Source: Azadirachta indica (Eukaryota; Streptophyta; Magnoliopsida; Sapindales; Meliaceae). Taken from it: a stretch of DNA of 64,000 nucleotides. Shown piece after piece: positions 48,451 through 62,600 of the stretch. Both the position numbers and the translations under genes were made by a program. Below the pieces are notes generated by a model, which saw only the letters and a list, made by a program, of their open reading frames with translations, had not been told where the DNA came from and made no database searches. The DNA lies in the NCBI GenBank assembly GCA_022749755.1, contig CM040446.1, positions 10,812,367 to 10,876,366 on the forward strand, given 5' to 3'. Position 1 is the stretch's first letter; each line of letters opens with the position of its first letter.

Positions 48451-49830
48451 GTAAAATACGCACTTATCGGCCATTTCAAAACTTGAATCATTTTGTAAAT
48501 CCTCAAGTTTTGTTAATATTTGATAAATTTTAGTGACTTTGTGTAGAAAAAATAGAAAACGGTCATTCAAGATGAATTCGACTTGAAAAAGAAATGTTTA
48601 AAAAAAACATAAAGGAAATGAAGACCAAAATGCAAAGTTTCAAGGCCAAATTGCAAAAAAATCAAAATTTAAAGATTTTGGGCTACTTACATGGCACGAC
48701 CATGCGACCAAGGTACGCAACCATGCCACCTATCGAGCTTTCATTGTGCCCCCACACAGTTTTGAGCACCTAACACATCTTGAATGATCTTGAATGTTTT
48801 TAGGCCATTAGATCATTATTTAATTGCCTGATTTAGATGTCTTTTAGGTTTTTATGTTTTTGGGATGAATGGCCACTAGAACCAAGAAAGGAAAGTTGAA
48901 TTTTGAAGAGAGAGAAGTTGAAGAACAAGGAGAGGATTCTAGAGAGAGGAAGGGTGATTGATTCAAGTTGAAAGATTTGGAAGAAAACTTGAAGGAGAAT
49001 CATTGAAGCCCTTATCTCTAGTCTAGTTTCCTAAACTCTATCTTTTTTATTTTGTATTTCATTTGAACTTTATTTGTTGAATTTAAAGATTATGAAATAA
49101 ATGATAATTTTGATGTTAATATTTAATATGTTGGGTTAGATATCTTAATTTTATGCAATACATAATTTTTAAAGATTATGTTTTAATCAATTGGCATGTT
49201 ATTAATGTTATCAACCTTTAATTCATTTGTGTTTACCTTGCCTAATGTGTCTAATTTATTATTTAGTGAATTAGTTAATTAAAAATGAATAAATTGACTC
49301 TTGAGAAAGATTGATTTGTTTATCAGATTAAGTAAACACAATTTATATAGTTGTGATACTGTAAGAAGATCTACACCTAGATAATCTAACCAACATTTAG
49401 AATTTTAAGAGACCGGGGGTAATCAAATTCTAAGTGTTGAATAACAAGCAGTGTTTAATAAGCGTATTATTAATTGAACTAGATAGGGATATCGACTTGT
49501 TTAATTATACATAAGACCTTAGTTGATGCACAGAAAAGATATTAAGGTTGATTTTCATCTTATGATTAGTGAATCAGAACAAAACACAATAATAACGGAT
49601 AATTAAGAGAAATATAAGGATAGATAAATGAAATCAAGGCCCTAAATCTTTTGTCCTTGCATATTTCATTTATTCACTACTAATCTTTAATTCAATTTTT
49701 GTTTCTCTTTTAGTTAATCATTGAGTTTTAGTTTTATTTACCTTTAAAATTAATCAATTCAAATTGCTTAGATAAAATTGGGCTTTGAAGATTATAGTAC
49801 TCAGTATTCAATTTAAATTTCAATCCTCAT
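48451..49830. mobile_element. Unclassified retroelement-like sequence
   Basis: Less AT-rich than its surroundings, with 'ggcacgaccatgcgaccaag' and 'cgcaaccatgccacc' near 48692-48731, a phrase style common in LTR regions of large plant gypsy elements, followed by a purine-rich tract (gaagagagagaagttgaag, about 48904). No coding and no defined ends. Best guess is a decayed LTR or untranslated part of a gypsy element; an old gene relic is also possible. Confidence 0.3.
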
Positions 49831-52210
49831 GAGAGGATATTTATACTTGTCATTTTATTATTTGATACGACCTATACCTTTGCAGTTAGTATTGTTGCGA
49901 ACATATATTAATAAGTATTACATTATGAATGTGCTACAAAATAATATTATTATCTATTTTATAAATATATTTTACATAATTATATTGTATTTTACAAAAT
50001 TTCAAAAGGTTTTAATAGTTATTTATGTTAAACAATTGTTATTAGTATAAGAATATAATCATTAAATTTTTTAGAAATAGAGACTTTAATTGATATTTTT
50101 AAAACTATGAGAACTAATCAATCTAATCGAACAAACTTTAAAGACTTGTAATTTTTTTTAAGGAGATTGTAAATTATTCCTAATTTTTAGTGAATGAGTA
50201 AATATCCCTTGGTTTTTAGAGTGTGCTACGTTAAAAATTTAGATATAAAATTTTTAAAGAAAATATATATAATATTTTACTTAATATATATTTAAAATTT
50301 TATATTATTTTTATTGACACAATAATAAATTTAGTCTACATATTATAATAAATTATTCTCTTTTCTATTACAAAATATTTATTTAAATTTATTCCAACTT
50401 ATTTAGATATTCTTATAAATTCTCCTGACTTTTAAAAGATATTAAATCTTTTTATTCAAATTAGAATATTAACAATAAGTCGAAAAAATAAAAATAATTA
50501 TTTTGTTAGAAAAATATGGGTTAAATGTATTTACAGAACATTAGAAATAAAATAAAAATAATAAATCATAATATATTGATTAAATTTGGTATTGTATCAA
50601 TATAATGGATAATGGACATTTTTATATTTTTATTTAATAGTTTAATTTAAATTTGATTAAAAATTTAAAAAAATTTCATCATCTTTATTTGTAATAAATA
50701 TAGTTATATTTATACATATTTTTAGTTACATTAATTATGTGTTCCATAATTTTTTAAGAAAATAGAGTAAAATTAATATATATATATATATATTTATAGA
50801 GAGAGAGAGAGAGACGAAAATCATGTATTTAATTAATTTTCGTGAGGCGAGTCAAAAGCACGACTAGAGAACACGTGAAGGATCACGATAAAGCAACTGA
50901 TAGTGATCGAAAAAAATAATAAATTAATTAAATGAAAGGTTTGGACTTCGGATCCTTGGAAGACCAAGTAAATACTGACGTAAAATTTCAGCCAATAAAA
51001 TATGAAATAAAGCTTCCAACTAAAAGAACCACGAGCAACCATTTTTGGGGTTAATTTCAAAACAATCCCCTATTTATTGACAAATATCAAAATACTGTTT
51101 TAATTTTTTCTTAAATCATCATTCACTCCCAATAGGTTGCCCCTTATTGTTCAAGTTAACTAATTTGTGAGTAAAATCATAATTGAACGCTAGTGATATA
51201 GCCAAAAGGAGAATATTGAGGGATAAAATATTAAAATAATAAAGTTGGTTTATTGCAATTTTCCTCTAATTCACGAAGTGATGAATTGAATGTGAATTTA
51301 GTCAAATTTTTCAAATCCAACTCCCTCCACAACCTTACTTGTATGTGGTAAAATATAAAGGTAGTGGATCAAATCACTACTAATTGAGGTCCCAGGTTCA
51401 AAGAGAGGCATCTTACATAATTTAGGCTAGTGAAGAAAGACAAATACAACCTAAAGTTTAAAAGAGCCCAATAAAACAAGCATTGGCCTATTCATATTGT
51501 GATCTCAATTTTTTTAAAACCAATAATATTTCTATCTCTATTTTATTAAAACTAGAACTCTTTTTATAGTTATTTTTATTTTTTTTTTTTTTGTTTTCTT
51601 TTTGCCTCAAATGAAAAGCTTTTGCAAGTTTATTTTAAAGTATTTCTTTCCATATACAAAATTTTAGAAAATTAAATCACCTTTTACTTATCTAAAATGA
51701 CGAACATATTTCATTTCATTCAAATTAAAACTCATTATTATGTAAAAAAGCATATAAAATAACATAAATCGTTTCTCATTAAAAACAAAAAATTAAGGCA
51801 TACAAAGGTCACATTCTATATTATTAATGACATTATAAGTTGTCCTAGCATATCATATTTTGAAAAACGTATAAATACATTTAATTTTTTGGTCATATGA
51901 ATAATCATGATTATCATTTTCATTCCTCATCTTTATTAGAATATTCACCCTTCATATTATAATTTTTATACTTTGGCTCTTACAAGTTTTGATTGTCTAC
52001 TATTTGGCCCCGTCTACATGTATTAGACATCATCTTAAGTAATTCTATCATTCAAAAATCTCGTATTAAGGCTTTGTTTGGGATTGTGGTACTTCTATTA
52101 TATTTTGAAAGTACGATAAATAAAATGTTTAATAAATTTTAATTATTTTTTTTACTATTTGACATGAATTTATTTTACCATATTCTAACTTTAAAGAACA
52201 ACACAACAAA
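49831..52210. other. AT-rich spacer with TA/GA microsatellite
   Basis: No gene. Microsatellite tatatatatatatat followed by gagagagagagaga at about 50777-50814. A stretch at about 51360-51420 (gtagtggatcaaatcact, then cccaggttcaaagagagg) faintly resembles Pol III promoter boxes of a SINE, too weak to call. Confidence 0.5.
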
Positions 52211-52678
52211 TAAGAGATGGAAAAATGGGTGGGCCAACTGAAGTCGACACGACCTAGCTAGTGAACAGCACTAGCACGGCTCAACACGACACGATATTGT
52301 TCACGTGTTGGGTCAACAAAAAAAAAAAGTTTATGGGTCATTCTGTGCTGTGAACAGTCATCTTATTATATTAGATCGAGAAAAAAAAGCCCACAGGCTA
52401 CTATTTAACCGGTAAACAATGAAAATTAGTTACTATTTGTCATGTATAGTAGAACTATTTTATTATTTACGAGTATTGTTTATAAGCACACAACCCATAA
52501 AGGCTTATGAGATGTGCTTGGATTGCTTTCTAACAAGTTAGGTCGGTACGACACGCATAGTGCTATGCTACAAAATAGGTTGGGTTTATTTATTTTACTG
52601 TATGTATCGTGTCAGCGCAATCCAAGAACTTTCATAGAGTTATTTTTTATAGGCCAGGTCGGGTCATTTACCATCTCT
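52211..52678. mobile_element. Non-autonomous hAT-like element (MITE), GC-richer
   Basis: Left end agagatggaaaaatgggt, right end reverse complement agagatggtaaatgacccg. Flanks aacaaata (52203-52210) and aacaacaa (52679-52686) match at 6 of 8. Subterminal blocks 'cacggctcaacacgacacga' and 'aggttgggtttatttat' give it a base composition unlike its flanks. No coding. Confidence 0.65.
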
Positions 52679-53476
52679 AACAACAATAATAAATAAAGCC
52701 TAATTCTATGTAAAACCTAAATCACTAAGTTTTCTCATTATTAGTTATGTTTACTAGCTTTCACACAACAATTCCATTCAAAGTCTCATAATCTATTAAT
52801 TCACATAAAGCCTTTGAAAGTATGGTGGGCCTTACTTTAAGAACTTTGAAGGGTGAAAATTGTTAAGGTAGTCCATTGAAGATTCTAACTTGGACACACC
52901 AACTCTTTCTCACTTAATAGTTCTTGATAAGACAAGAATGTCAAGTTTTCACCTCACTAATAATTTTACGCTTTTGCTTGTTTTTGAATCTCTTTTTACT
53001 TGTTTAACTATCCATTTATGATGCCTTCTCTGTCAATTTGTTTGAAGTTATTTGCTATATATCTTTTTTCAACTCTTGGTTCCTATGAAAATATATAAAC
53101 AACACTAAGATAGATATATCATGAAATATAATTTCATCCAGTTTATCTAAGAAAATATTATAGATGATGAACGTAAATTAGTAGTATCAAGTTAAATTCA
53201 TTCGATAACAAACCCATATATCCAAATTGCACATTCAAAGTTAAAATTAAGAGGATGACAAAAAATAGGTGAATTTCAAATAGCTCCTTATTTTTAGGCT
53301 TAATAGTGCATCACCTCTTAAACTTTGACATACACCTCATCATCCCTTTAATTTTTAAATTTTAATTAAGTTAAATTAAATTATTTAATAAGAATATAAT
53401 TACTAATTCTATTAATATATTACATCAAATGTAATTCACATATTATTACTTATCATTATTATTTTATTTAGAAAAC
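52679..53476. other. AT-rich spacer
   Basis: No gene or clear repeat. Confidence 0.55.
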
Positions 53477-54176
53477 TTGGGTAGCGTTTGGTTTTTTTTT
53501 TTTTGTCTGAACTCTGAACATAACTGAAATCTAACTATAAATGATATATTTGTTTTTTATTTTAAAACATTTAAAAATAAATATTAAATTATTTGTTTTA
53601 ATAAAAATCAAAGTTTGAAAATTGATATTTTGACATATATACTCTTTTTATAATATACTTATATTTATAATAATTTTGATTATACTAACACAATAATAAA
53701 TAAAAAATTAATAGATTATATTAGTATATATATTATTTATTTATTTGATATATAATTTTTTTTAAAAAATAATTTGTAATCGATGATATAAAATTAATAA
53801 AAATTAAATAAAAATAATATCATATTGTAATGTACTTGTAATTATGTAAATATATAAATTTATTGCAATAATTAAAATATGAAAAAAATAGATTAAGAAA
53901 ACAAGTAGAGAAAACCCACAATAGAGAAGAGATGTGTAAAAAATAGTTAACTTTGATTTTAATTTTATTAGTAAATAAATTAATAAATTAGAAATATTGT
54001 TCAAAAATAAAAATATGAAATTATTCAGATATTTGATCATTCAGATTTAAGTCAAAATTTGTAATTTAATATATTCAGATATTTTTAATAAGTATTCAGA
54101 TATAAATTAAAAAATAAATAACTCTTAAACATCTGAATAAATATATTCATACTTCAGCAAAAAAAACAAGTAACCC
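53477..54176. mobile_element. TIR element candidate
   Basis: Left end gggtagcgtttggtttt... and, reverse-complemented, right end ggggttacttgtttttttt, both followed by 'gtctgaactctgaac' / 'gctgaagtatgaat'. 'gtttggtt'-type ends occur in PIF/Harbinger and hAT MITEs. Interior non-coding; target duplication not resolved. Confidence 0.4.
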
Positions 54177-57100
54177 CTTAATTTTCTTTTAAATATTTCA
54201 TAAATGCTTATAACGCTCATTTTTTTTGGAAATATTTAAAAGAATTTTTTTTTAAAATAAGAGGAGAGTAATAAATTATAATATCTAATTTAAATTTAGG
54301 ATCATGTGTTAATAAAATTAGTAACTATATATATTTTATATTCTTATTAAATAATATAATATAATTTTAATTAAAATATAAAAAAAAAGAAGAGAATTTT
54401 TGTTATTTTTATTATGATAGATATAACATAAATGTATTTTTCTATTTTTTATTTATATTAATTATGAGCTTCACATTTTTTATAAAAATATAATAAATAT
54501 AATATAATTTTTTTAATAGATATATTATATATAAGAAATAAAATAAAAATGTTTCATTTTAAATTTTTTGATAATACATATTAAATTATTATTAAGGAAG
54601 TAAAAAAAAAAAGGTTAGAAATATTTTAATATATGGGTTTAATTCAACTTATTGTTAGAATTTTCTTCATAACAGTATTTTCTTTTCTAAATTTTTATTG
54701 AAATAGTAAATTAAAAATAATTAATTTTAACATTTTAATTTTTTTTAGGTGAAAAATAGGGACTAAGTTGTTATAACTGAAAAAATTATATCTTATTTTC
54801 TTATTTTGGTAAAGTTTAACAATAAATATGATAATAACTAATGAGTCAATTGACAGAATTAAAAGTTAAGGTTGTGTATATCATTTTTTATTCATATTTT
54901 AGTGATATTTGTTTTTCTCTAAGCTTCAAGAAGATATTTATGATTTTTCATACTTTAGGAAATATTTGTTAATTTTTCTCTCAATTTATTTAAATTTTAA
55001 ACCAAAGTAATCAAAAATTATTTTGATTTGGTTCAGTTTGATGAAAATTGAACCGAACCGAACTTATTGCATTCTACCAATAATTTATACTAAAAACATT
55101 GTCTTTTCATGATTTTGTCTTCCAAAAATTTAAAATAGAAATTAAGAATTACAAATCATAATATTCACAAAATTTATATTTTATCATAGAATAAAGACAT
55201 TGTACACCTTAATGTTAAAAAATTATAAAGAAACTCTCATAAAAATTATTGTTCAATGCTAGGATTACATCAAATAAAAAAAAATTCTATGTGTTAAAAA
55301 TATTTTGTATAATAAGATTATAAAATAAATTATTATAACAAATATTTACTGATAATACAATAAATTTAACCACTAGATACTTTTGTTACAAAAATGAACA
55401 TAATATTGGACTAAAAATAGTTGGACCATTATTTTTGAAATAAATATCAATTACACTTCTGAAGTCAAAAATATTTATTGGTGAGTCTACTTCTGTTAAA
55501 TATTTTCATCACTATTAGATTTTGACTGATTTTCATCGACGAAATAATATAAATATCTTACTTATTTATGTTAATTAATAAATTTATATAAATAGTTTAA
55601 TTCTCAACTTTTTAAAAAATAAATCTTAAAATATAAAGAAAATATATAAACACAATACACTAAAAATATAAATATAATTAATACATTTTGAGAATAGAAA
55701 CAATTAAAATTAGAATTAAAAATAAAAAAATTAACTTCATTTTTATTATAATTAAATTGTTTAAAGGGTAATTTTCAACTTTATCTACTAATTTATTGAA
55801 AATCTTCGCAAATAACTTCGATTTTTAAAAATTATTAGTAGGACTTGGTAACATGATTTTGTCTTAATTATCTCTTTTAACCAAAAGTTTCATTTGCAAA
55901 TCAATCTAGCCCAGCTCAAACTAAAAAGAGTAAAGTTATAAGTAATTTTAGCAATTTGTTTTTGTTGTAACTTTTGACTAATAGAATGGGATGATCATAA
56001 GGGATGTAAATATGCATTTCCTAATATTTTCTTTTAAGTGATAATGTAGTGCATTTTTTAATATTTTCTTTTTAAGTGATAATGTCTAAAACCTTATAGA
56101 AGATATGTGTTAAAACTCCACTAACTAATAAACTGACTAAGCATACATGTGACATATAATATAAAACTACTGTTAGGCTAAAAATAAAAATATAAAAAAT
56201 CTTGAAGTTAAAGATAAACATAATTTTTCTTAGAACTTTTTGAATCATAAAATAAAGATTTTATATTTTAATTAATCTCAAAATCACCCGTTATAAAGCC
56301 TTAAGCTTAAACCTTTATATTTTGTTTTTCAGTTTTCTTACTAAATAATCCTATTTAGTAATTTTTATCTCTCAATCTACTAAAAGATTTAACTTAAATT
56401 CTACAAAGTTATTTAGAAAACTTGAAGGTCATGTGTCAAAATTTCATAACATTGGGACAATAAAAAAATCTTCAAATTATTTTTTTAGGATAAAAGCTAT
56501 ACTATCCAATAAATTTCTTGTTTATGATTTATCAATTTAAGATATTCAAAATAATTTTTATATACATTTAAAAATTACAAAATTTTTAGAAACATAAATA
56601 GAGACGTATCGAAACTAGTATATCAATATTTATATTTTTTGTAAATTATTTAAATGGTCAAATAAAATTTGTAATTTTAGACATAATGCATAAATTGTTA
56701 TTTTCAAGAACAGTAAGGTAATTTTTTAAAAAATCATTAAAAATTTATTTCTTAACCAATTTCAAAGAAATAAAATTTTACAAAGTATTATTAAAGGTAG
56801 TTAAAGTTATAAAATGATTGTTTAGAAAACAAATATCAAAATTCACAATTTAATTGTTAATAAAACAAGTTATTCTCAGAATTCTAATGCCAATAACTAT
56901 CGAATAATATAACCATAACATTAAACAAATAATTCAATTAATTAAAATGGTCTTACACATAACATATGATAACACTAGTCCTATAATAGAAATAAACATA
57001 TTTTATATTTCGAGGTCAAAATTGGAAAAGTATATTATTGTAGGAAAATAAACATTTTCATAATCTGCTTATATAATACTTCTGTACTATTTGAAGTTCT

Positions 57101-57928
57101 TAAGAAACTCACACCTATGTACCTTTCATATTTGAAGCGTGACAGATAATGCAAAAAATGATTTGTCTAAAATGTTATGGAGGAATACAAAAGTATATTT
57201 AGTTTTGACCCTATTTGATTGATAAGATACATAAATTTTAAGGATGAAATTCCTTTTAAGATGGGGATAGTTGTGATACAAAGATTAAAAATTTATAAGA
57301 TAAGGTATATTTTTGGAGATTATTTAATTATGCTTGAAAATGAGAACTTTTGAAAAGAAGAGGACATTTGGTTAATAGGTATTGTTATTATGGGTGCTAA
57401 AAGTATAAAAGAAAAAGTTTTGTGTTTATGATATAAATGTAAATACAACTTTTTCTTTTCATTTTATGTGTATACATGTACAACATGATCGCTTTAATTT
57501 ACACACCTCAATGATTGAAACTAAAATTTTTCGGATGTTCATGCAATACAACAGTTAAATTCAAATTGTTGACATAAGGATAATGCATTTACACGTTGGT
57601 CAATAGCTGATAATTTTTCAAAACAATGATTTGTTTTCTTTTTTCAAATTTAAAGACTTATACATCTTCGAGACTCTATCTATACTAGAGCTATTAAAAG
57701 CGCAATCTAGATTTACTTCAAAAGAGATTTATTCTTACATACATAGAGGCTCGAACTTTATATAATTAAATTTAATAATTCTTTTTAAGAAAATGAACAT
57801 AGTCTTAATGAAATTCTTCCTTTCTTCAATTGTGTATCGTCAAAAATATTTTCCAAGTTCATTGGATGGATTGCATGAGATTGTATGTCAACTAAAATTC
57901 CTAAAAATCATTGTTCTATTTATGTGGC
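54177..57928. other. AT-rich intergenic DNA
   Basis: No gene. About 55415-55510 (aatagttggaccattattt, gaaataaatatcaattaca, gtcaaaaatatttattggtg) is related to the inverted-repeat end of the elements at 546-931 and 3911-4354, so a further partial copy lies here. The rest shows no structure I can name. Confidence 0.5.
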
Positions 57929-59685
57929 TGTAACATCCCTAATTCTAAGAAATTTCGGCAAAATTTCTGTTAATTTAGTATACATAATATATGTAATCCT
58001 GTGAACTTTAAAATTTCACTCTAAACATTTCCAATAAAATTAAACACCAACTATTTTATTTTACTACTTAACAAAATATAATCAGTTTCATGACTTCTAA
58101 AATCCAAGTACAAGTATAGAAATTTCATCAAAACTATACTTTGTTAGATCCTACTCCTATAATTATATATAGTTTCAAAAGTAGCAAAATTTTTATCCTA
58201 GAGTACCCCTTTGTCTTCTATTTATAAGAATCTCCTACGTCATCTAAACCTGAATAGTAGGGATGAGCTAATGCCTAATAGACATTTATACACAAAGGCA
58301 ATTTTAAAATTTGCAATAAACAAATTTGAACATGAAAACACTTCTTAATTTCCAACAAAAAATGTAGTAGGATATCAAATCAAAATTTTAATTCCAATAT
58401 TCCTACAAACAACATAAAACACATTAATTCCATTATATAAAAAAAAAATTTCATAAATTTTGTGCTAACGTACTTTACGGGTATTATTCCGAAGAATCGC
58501 CACCCCAAAAACTGGTCATACGTACTTTAGAGGTATTATTCTCAGGGATCGTCATCCTATCAAAAATAATCTTTAGGGGCATTATTTCTAAGGATCGTTG
58601 TCCCAACAGAAACGACTTTTAGGAGCATTATTCTCAAGGACCGTCGCCCCAAACACTGGTGTCACATCACAACAATAACCATGGCCATCACATTCTCATT
58701 TATCAATTCATTTCATAACATTTCTATACAAACCGTATATTTATAAAAATACAACACGTGTTGACACAATTTTTTCACTGTATTTGTAAATTTAACATTC
58801 CTATGAAAATCATTATTTAAATCCGATTCAAAAAATAATTAATTAGATCAATAAGTGGTGATTCAGGAATTTCATACACATTTAACAAAACATCAACTAT
58901 AATTAAACACCTTACTTTTCAATTTTAAAACCAAAATCTATCAAATGTATATAAATACCTACCTGACAAATGTATTATAAAGTTATTGTCCTGTCGACTT
59001 CTCTATTCCCTCCAAATCACTTCCTGCTATCAATTTAATAATATTAATAAATAATGATTTAATAATAATAAATGATGTTTCAAATTTCATTATCTAAAAA
59101 TATGTGCATATATATATATATATATAGCATTTAAACATATATCTATATATTAACAGCTAAACTTTTACAACCAAATTATATAAATAATTTACTAAACTTG
59201 AAATCCAAAATTAATCGTTAAGAATTAGACATTAATCGAACCTGTCCTCCTCTTTTTTCTCATTTCTTCACTCTCTTTTTCTAATTGAAAGGGAAAAACA
59301 AAAGTTTATATGTATAAATATATATATATATATGCACTGCTTGAATCAAATATATTTTATCTAATTATTTATTATTTTATTTTATTTTTAACACTTACCG
59401 ATACCTACTTCACGCATGTACTGCCCAAATTCTTCAATTAAAACACATAACCTCACAATTTCAATCAAATCCTTCAACTTCTTTTTTTATACCTTTTACC
59501 TACAATAAAATTTATATTATCTAATAATTTTATTATTTTAAAGTCATAAATATATTTGTCCTAATCAACTTTTTTTTAATAAATATATTTATCTTATAAA
59601 ATCTAAATTATTATGTTATCTTATAATATAAAGTGGATATATTCAACGTGTGTATTCTAATTAAAGTAGAACTCAGGGTATTATA
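57929..59685 (-). mobile_element. LTR of a Ty3-gypsy element (3' LTR, minus strand)
   Basis: On the minus strand the LTR starts just after the purine-rich tract (gctgagaagg) as tataataccctgag (TG expected, mutated) and ends ...gggatgttaca at 57929. On the plus strand it opens tgtaacatccctaattctaa and gaaatttcggcaaaattt, a phrase typical of chromovirus LTRs. Length is about 1.76 kb. Flanking bases gtggc (57924-57928) are the candidate 5-bp target duplication; its partner is beyond the window. It carries a four-unit internal repeat (58468-58660) and a TA tract at about 59107. Confidence 0.7.
58468..58660. repeat. About 48-bp tandem repeats within the gypsy LTR
   Basis: Four degenerate units of the pattern 'ctttaggggtattattc', 'agggatcgtcgcccc', starting near 58469, 58520, 58571 and 58616. 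GC-richer than the surrounding LTR. Confidence 0.8.
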
Positions 59686-62600
59686 ACCTTCTCAGCTAAA
59701 AAAATTTCATCATCGAAATTTACATTCTCATTGAAAATAGTTTTGGATAAAGTGATCGCATTTGATCTTCAAGTTCCCAAGTAATTTCCTCTATTCCATG
59801 ATGTTGCCACAAAACCTTCACCAAGCGGATTTTCTTTTTTTGCGAAGAACTTGTTCTTTATGATCAAGAATTTGAGCAAACTTCTCTTTATAAGAGACAT
59901 CATCGTTCAATGTAAGGTCTTTCCATATTATGATATGTGAAAGATTTGACTGATACTTCTTTAGCATTGAGACATGAAAAACATCATGAATTTATGATAA
60001 CTGAGGAGATAAGGCTAGTCTATAAGATACTTGACCAATTCGTTCCAAAATCTCAAAAGGACCAATAAACCTTGGAGTAAGCTTCCCACTTTTTTCGAAC
60101 CTAGTTATTCGGATATGACGTTTGACCTTTAGGAAAACATGATCACCTACTTCAAATTCCAATGGTCTTCATCTATGATCTGCGTAACTCTTCTGACGAC
60201 TTTGAGCTGCAAGAAGTTGTTGTCTAATTACCTTTACTTTCTCAGTGGTTTCTCTTATCAATTCAGGTCTTACTATTGATGCCTTACCAACCTCTGCCCA
60301 ACAAATAGGAGATCGACATAGCCTATCATATAATGCCTTAAAAGAAGCATTCAAAGGCTAGTTTGGTAGCTATTGTTGTAAGAAAATTCTATTAAAGATA
60401 AATGCTCAGCCTAAGAGCTTTGAAAATCTAAAGCACAAGATTTAAGCATATCCTCTAACATCTGGATAATTCTCTCAGATTGACCATATTGAGGATGATA
60501 GGCTATACTAAAATTCAACTAAGTCCCCAAAGCCTTTTGGAAACTTTTCTAAAATTGCGATGTAAATCTTGTATCTTTATTGGATACAATTGATAAGAGC
60601 ACACCATGCAGTCTTACTATCTTTTAAACATATAATCTATTTAAAGATTTTAAAGAATCAGTAGATTTGACAGGTAGAAAGTTAGCAGATTTTATTAATC
60701 TGTCTACAATTACCCATACACTTTCATGATTCTTTCGGATTCTAGTAGCCCTTTCACAAAATTCAAAGTTATATGTTCTTATTTCCATTCCACCACTAGA
60801 AGAGGTTAGAGTAACCCTGTTGGTTTCTGATGTTCTGCTTTTACCTGTTGGCATGTCAAACATTTAGCCACAAATTCTCCTACATATCTCTTCATCCTAT
60901 TCCACCAAAAACATTTATGCAAGTTTTGGTACATCTTCGTACCACGAAAATATATGGTAAATTTAAACCTGTGAGCCTCACTAAGCACATTTTTTCTAAG
61001 AGACTCACCTTATGGTACAAAAAGTCTACCAGAAAACCTTAAATCACTGCATGAATCTATAAACCACCCTTCCATTCTCTAACTTGGTTTGTACTTACTT
61101 AACTTCAAGATCACTTTGTTGAGCAATAATCACCTTCTGAAGGATAGTAGGTTGCGCTATTAGGTTGAACAAGAAGAGTTGGCTTCTTGATTCTTTAATC
61201 CTCAAATCAAAATTTTCTAAATCATTACACATCTTCCACTTTCGACAGGAAAATCTTGCCAACGTGCCTTGAGATTTCTTACTCAAGGCATTTGCTACCA
61301 CATTAGTCTTACCGGGATGATAATGCGAGGTGAAATCATAATCTTCTAGTATTCCATCCACCTTATCTGCCTCAAGTTGAGATTCTTTTGGGTAAAAAGA
61401 TATCAAAGACTTTTATGATCTGAGAATATTTCAAATTTCTCACCGTATAAATAATGTCTTCATATCTTTAATGCAAATACAATGGCAGCAAGTTTTAAGT
61501 CATGTGTAGAATAGTTATGTTCATGGGTCTTAAGTTAGCGTGAACCATACGTAATTACTCTCCCTGACTGCATTAAAACACAACTAAAACTCACATGTGA
61601 AGCATCACAATAAATTGTATACCCTATATTCCGCTCAAGAATAATTAAAACTGGGGCTGAGGTCAAATTATTTTTCAATTCTATAAAGGTCTAATCATAC
61701 TCATTGTTCCACTCAAATTTTACCCCTTTTCTAGTTAACTGAGTCAAAAGTGTTGCTATTTGAGAAAAATCTTTTACAAATCTACGGTAATATCCTGTTA
61801 GACTCAGAAAACTTTTAATCTCTAACACATTTTTCGGCTTATTCCAGCTAAGCACTGCCTCTATTTTAGCAGAGTCTACAAAAATACCTTCGTTTGACAC
61901 CACATGTCCAAGAAATTTAACCTCAGTCATCCAGAACTCACATTTACTCCGTTTTGCATCTAAATGGTGTTCCTTCAACACTTACAAAGTAATGCGCAAG
62001 TGTTGCTCAGGCTCCTCCTCTGAATTAGAATATATTATAATATCGTCGACAAACACTACCACAAACTGATTACAGTAGGGGTAAAAAATTCTATGCATCA
62101 AATCCATGAATGCCATAGGACTACGAACTCAAAATGTCTATATCTATTAGTTAAACCAAATGGCATCACTACAAACTCAAAATGTCTATATCTAGTACGG
62201 AAAACCGTCTTTGGAATATCTTCATTGCTAACTCTTAGTTGGTGGTAGTCAGATCGAAAGTCGATCTTCGAGAAGTATCTAAAATGCAACTAATCAAATA
62301 AGTCATCAATTCTAGGTAAAGGGTATCTGTTCTTCATCGTCACCCAGTTCAATTGTCTATAGTTCACACATAATCTCAAACTCCAGTTTTTCTTTATAGC
62401 AAATAAAATCGGTGCTTCTCAAGGAGAGGTAATAGGTCAAATGAACCCTTTATTTAGTAACTCTTACAACTAAATCTTTAACTCCTGCAGTTCAGCTGGT
62501 GCCATTTTATGAGCGGTTATTGAAATTGGTGAGATACCAGAATATGTCTCAATAGTAAAATCTACTTCTCTTTTAGTAGGTAATCCGGGTAAATCATTAG

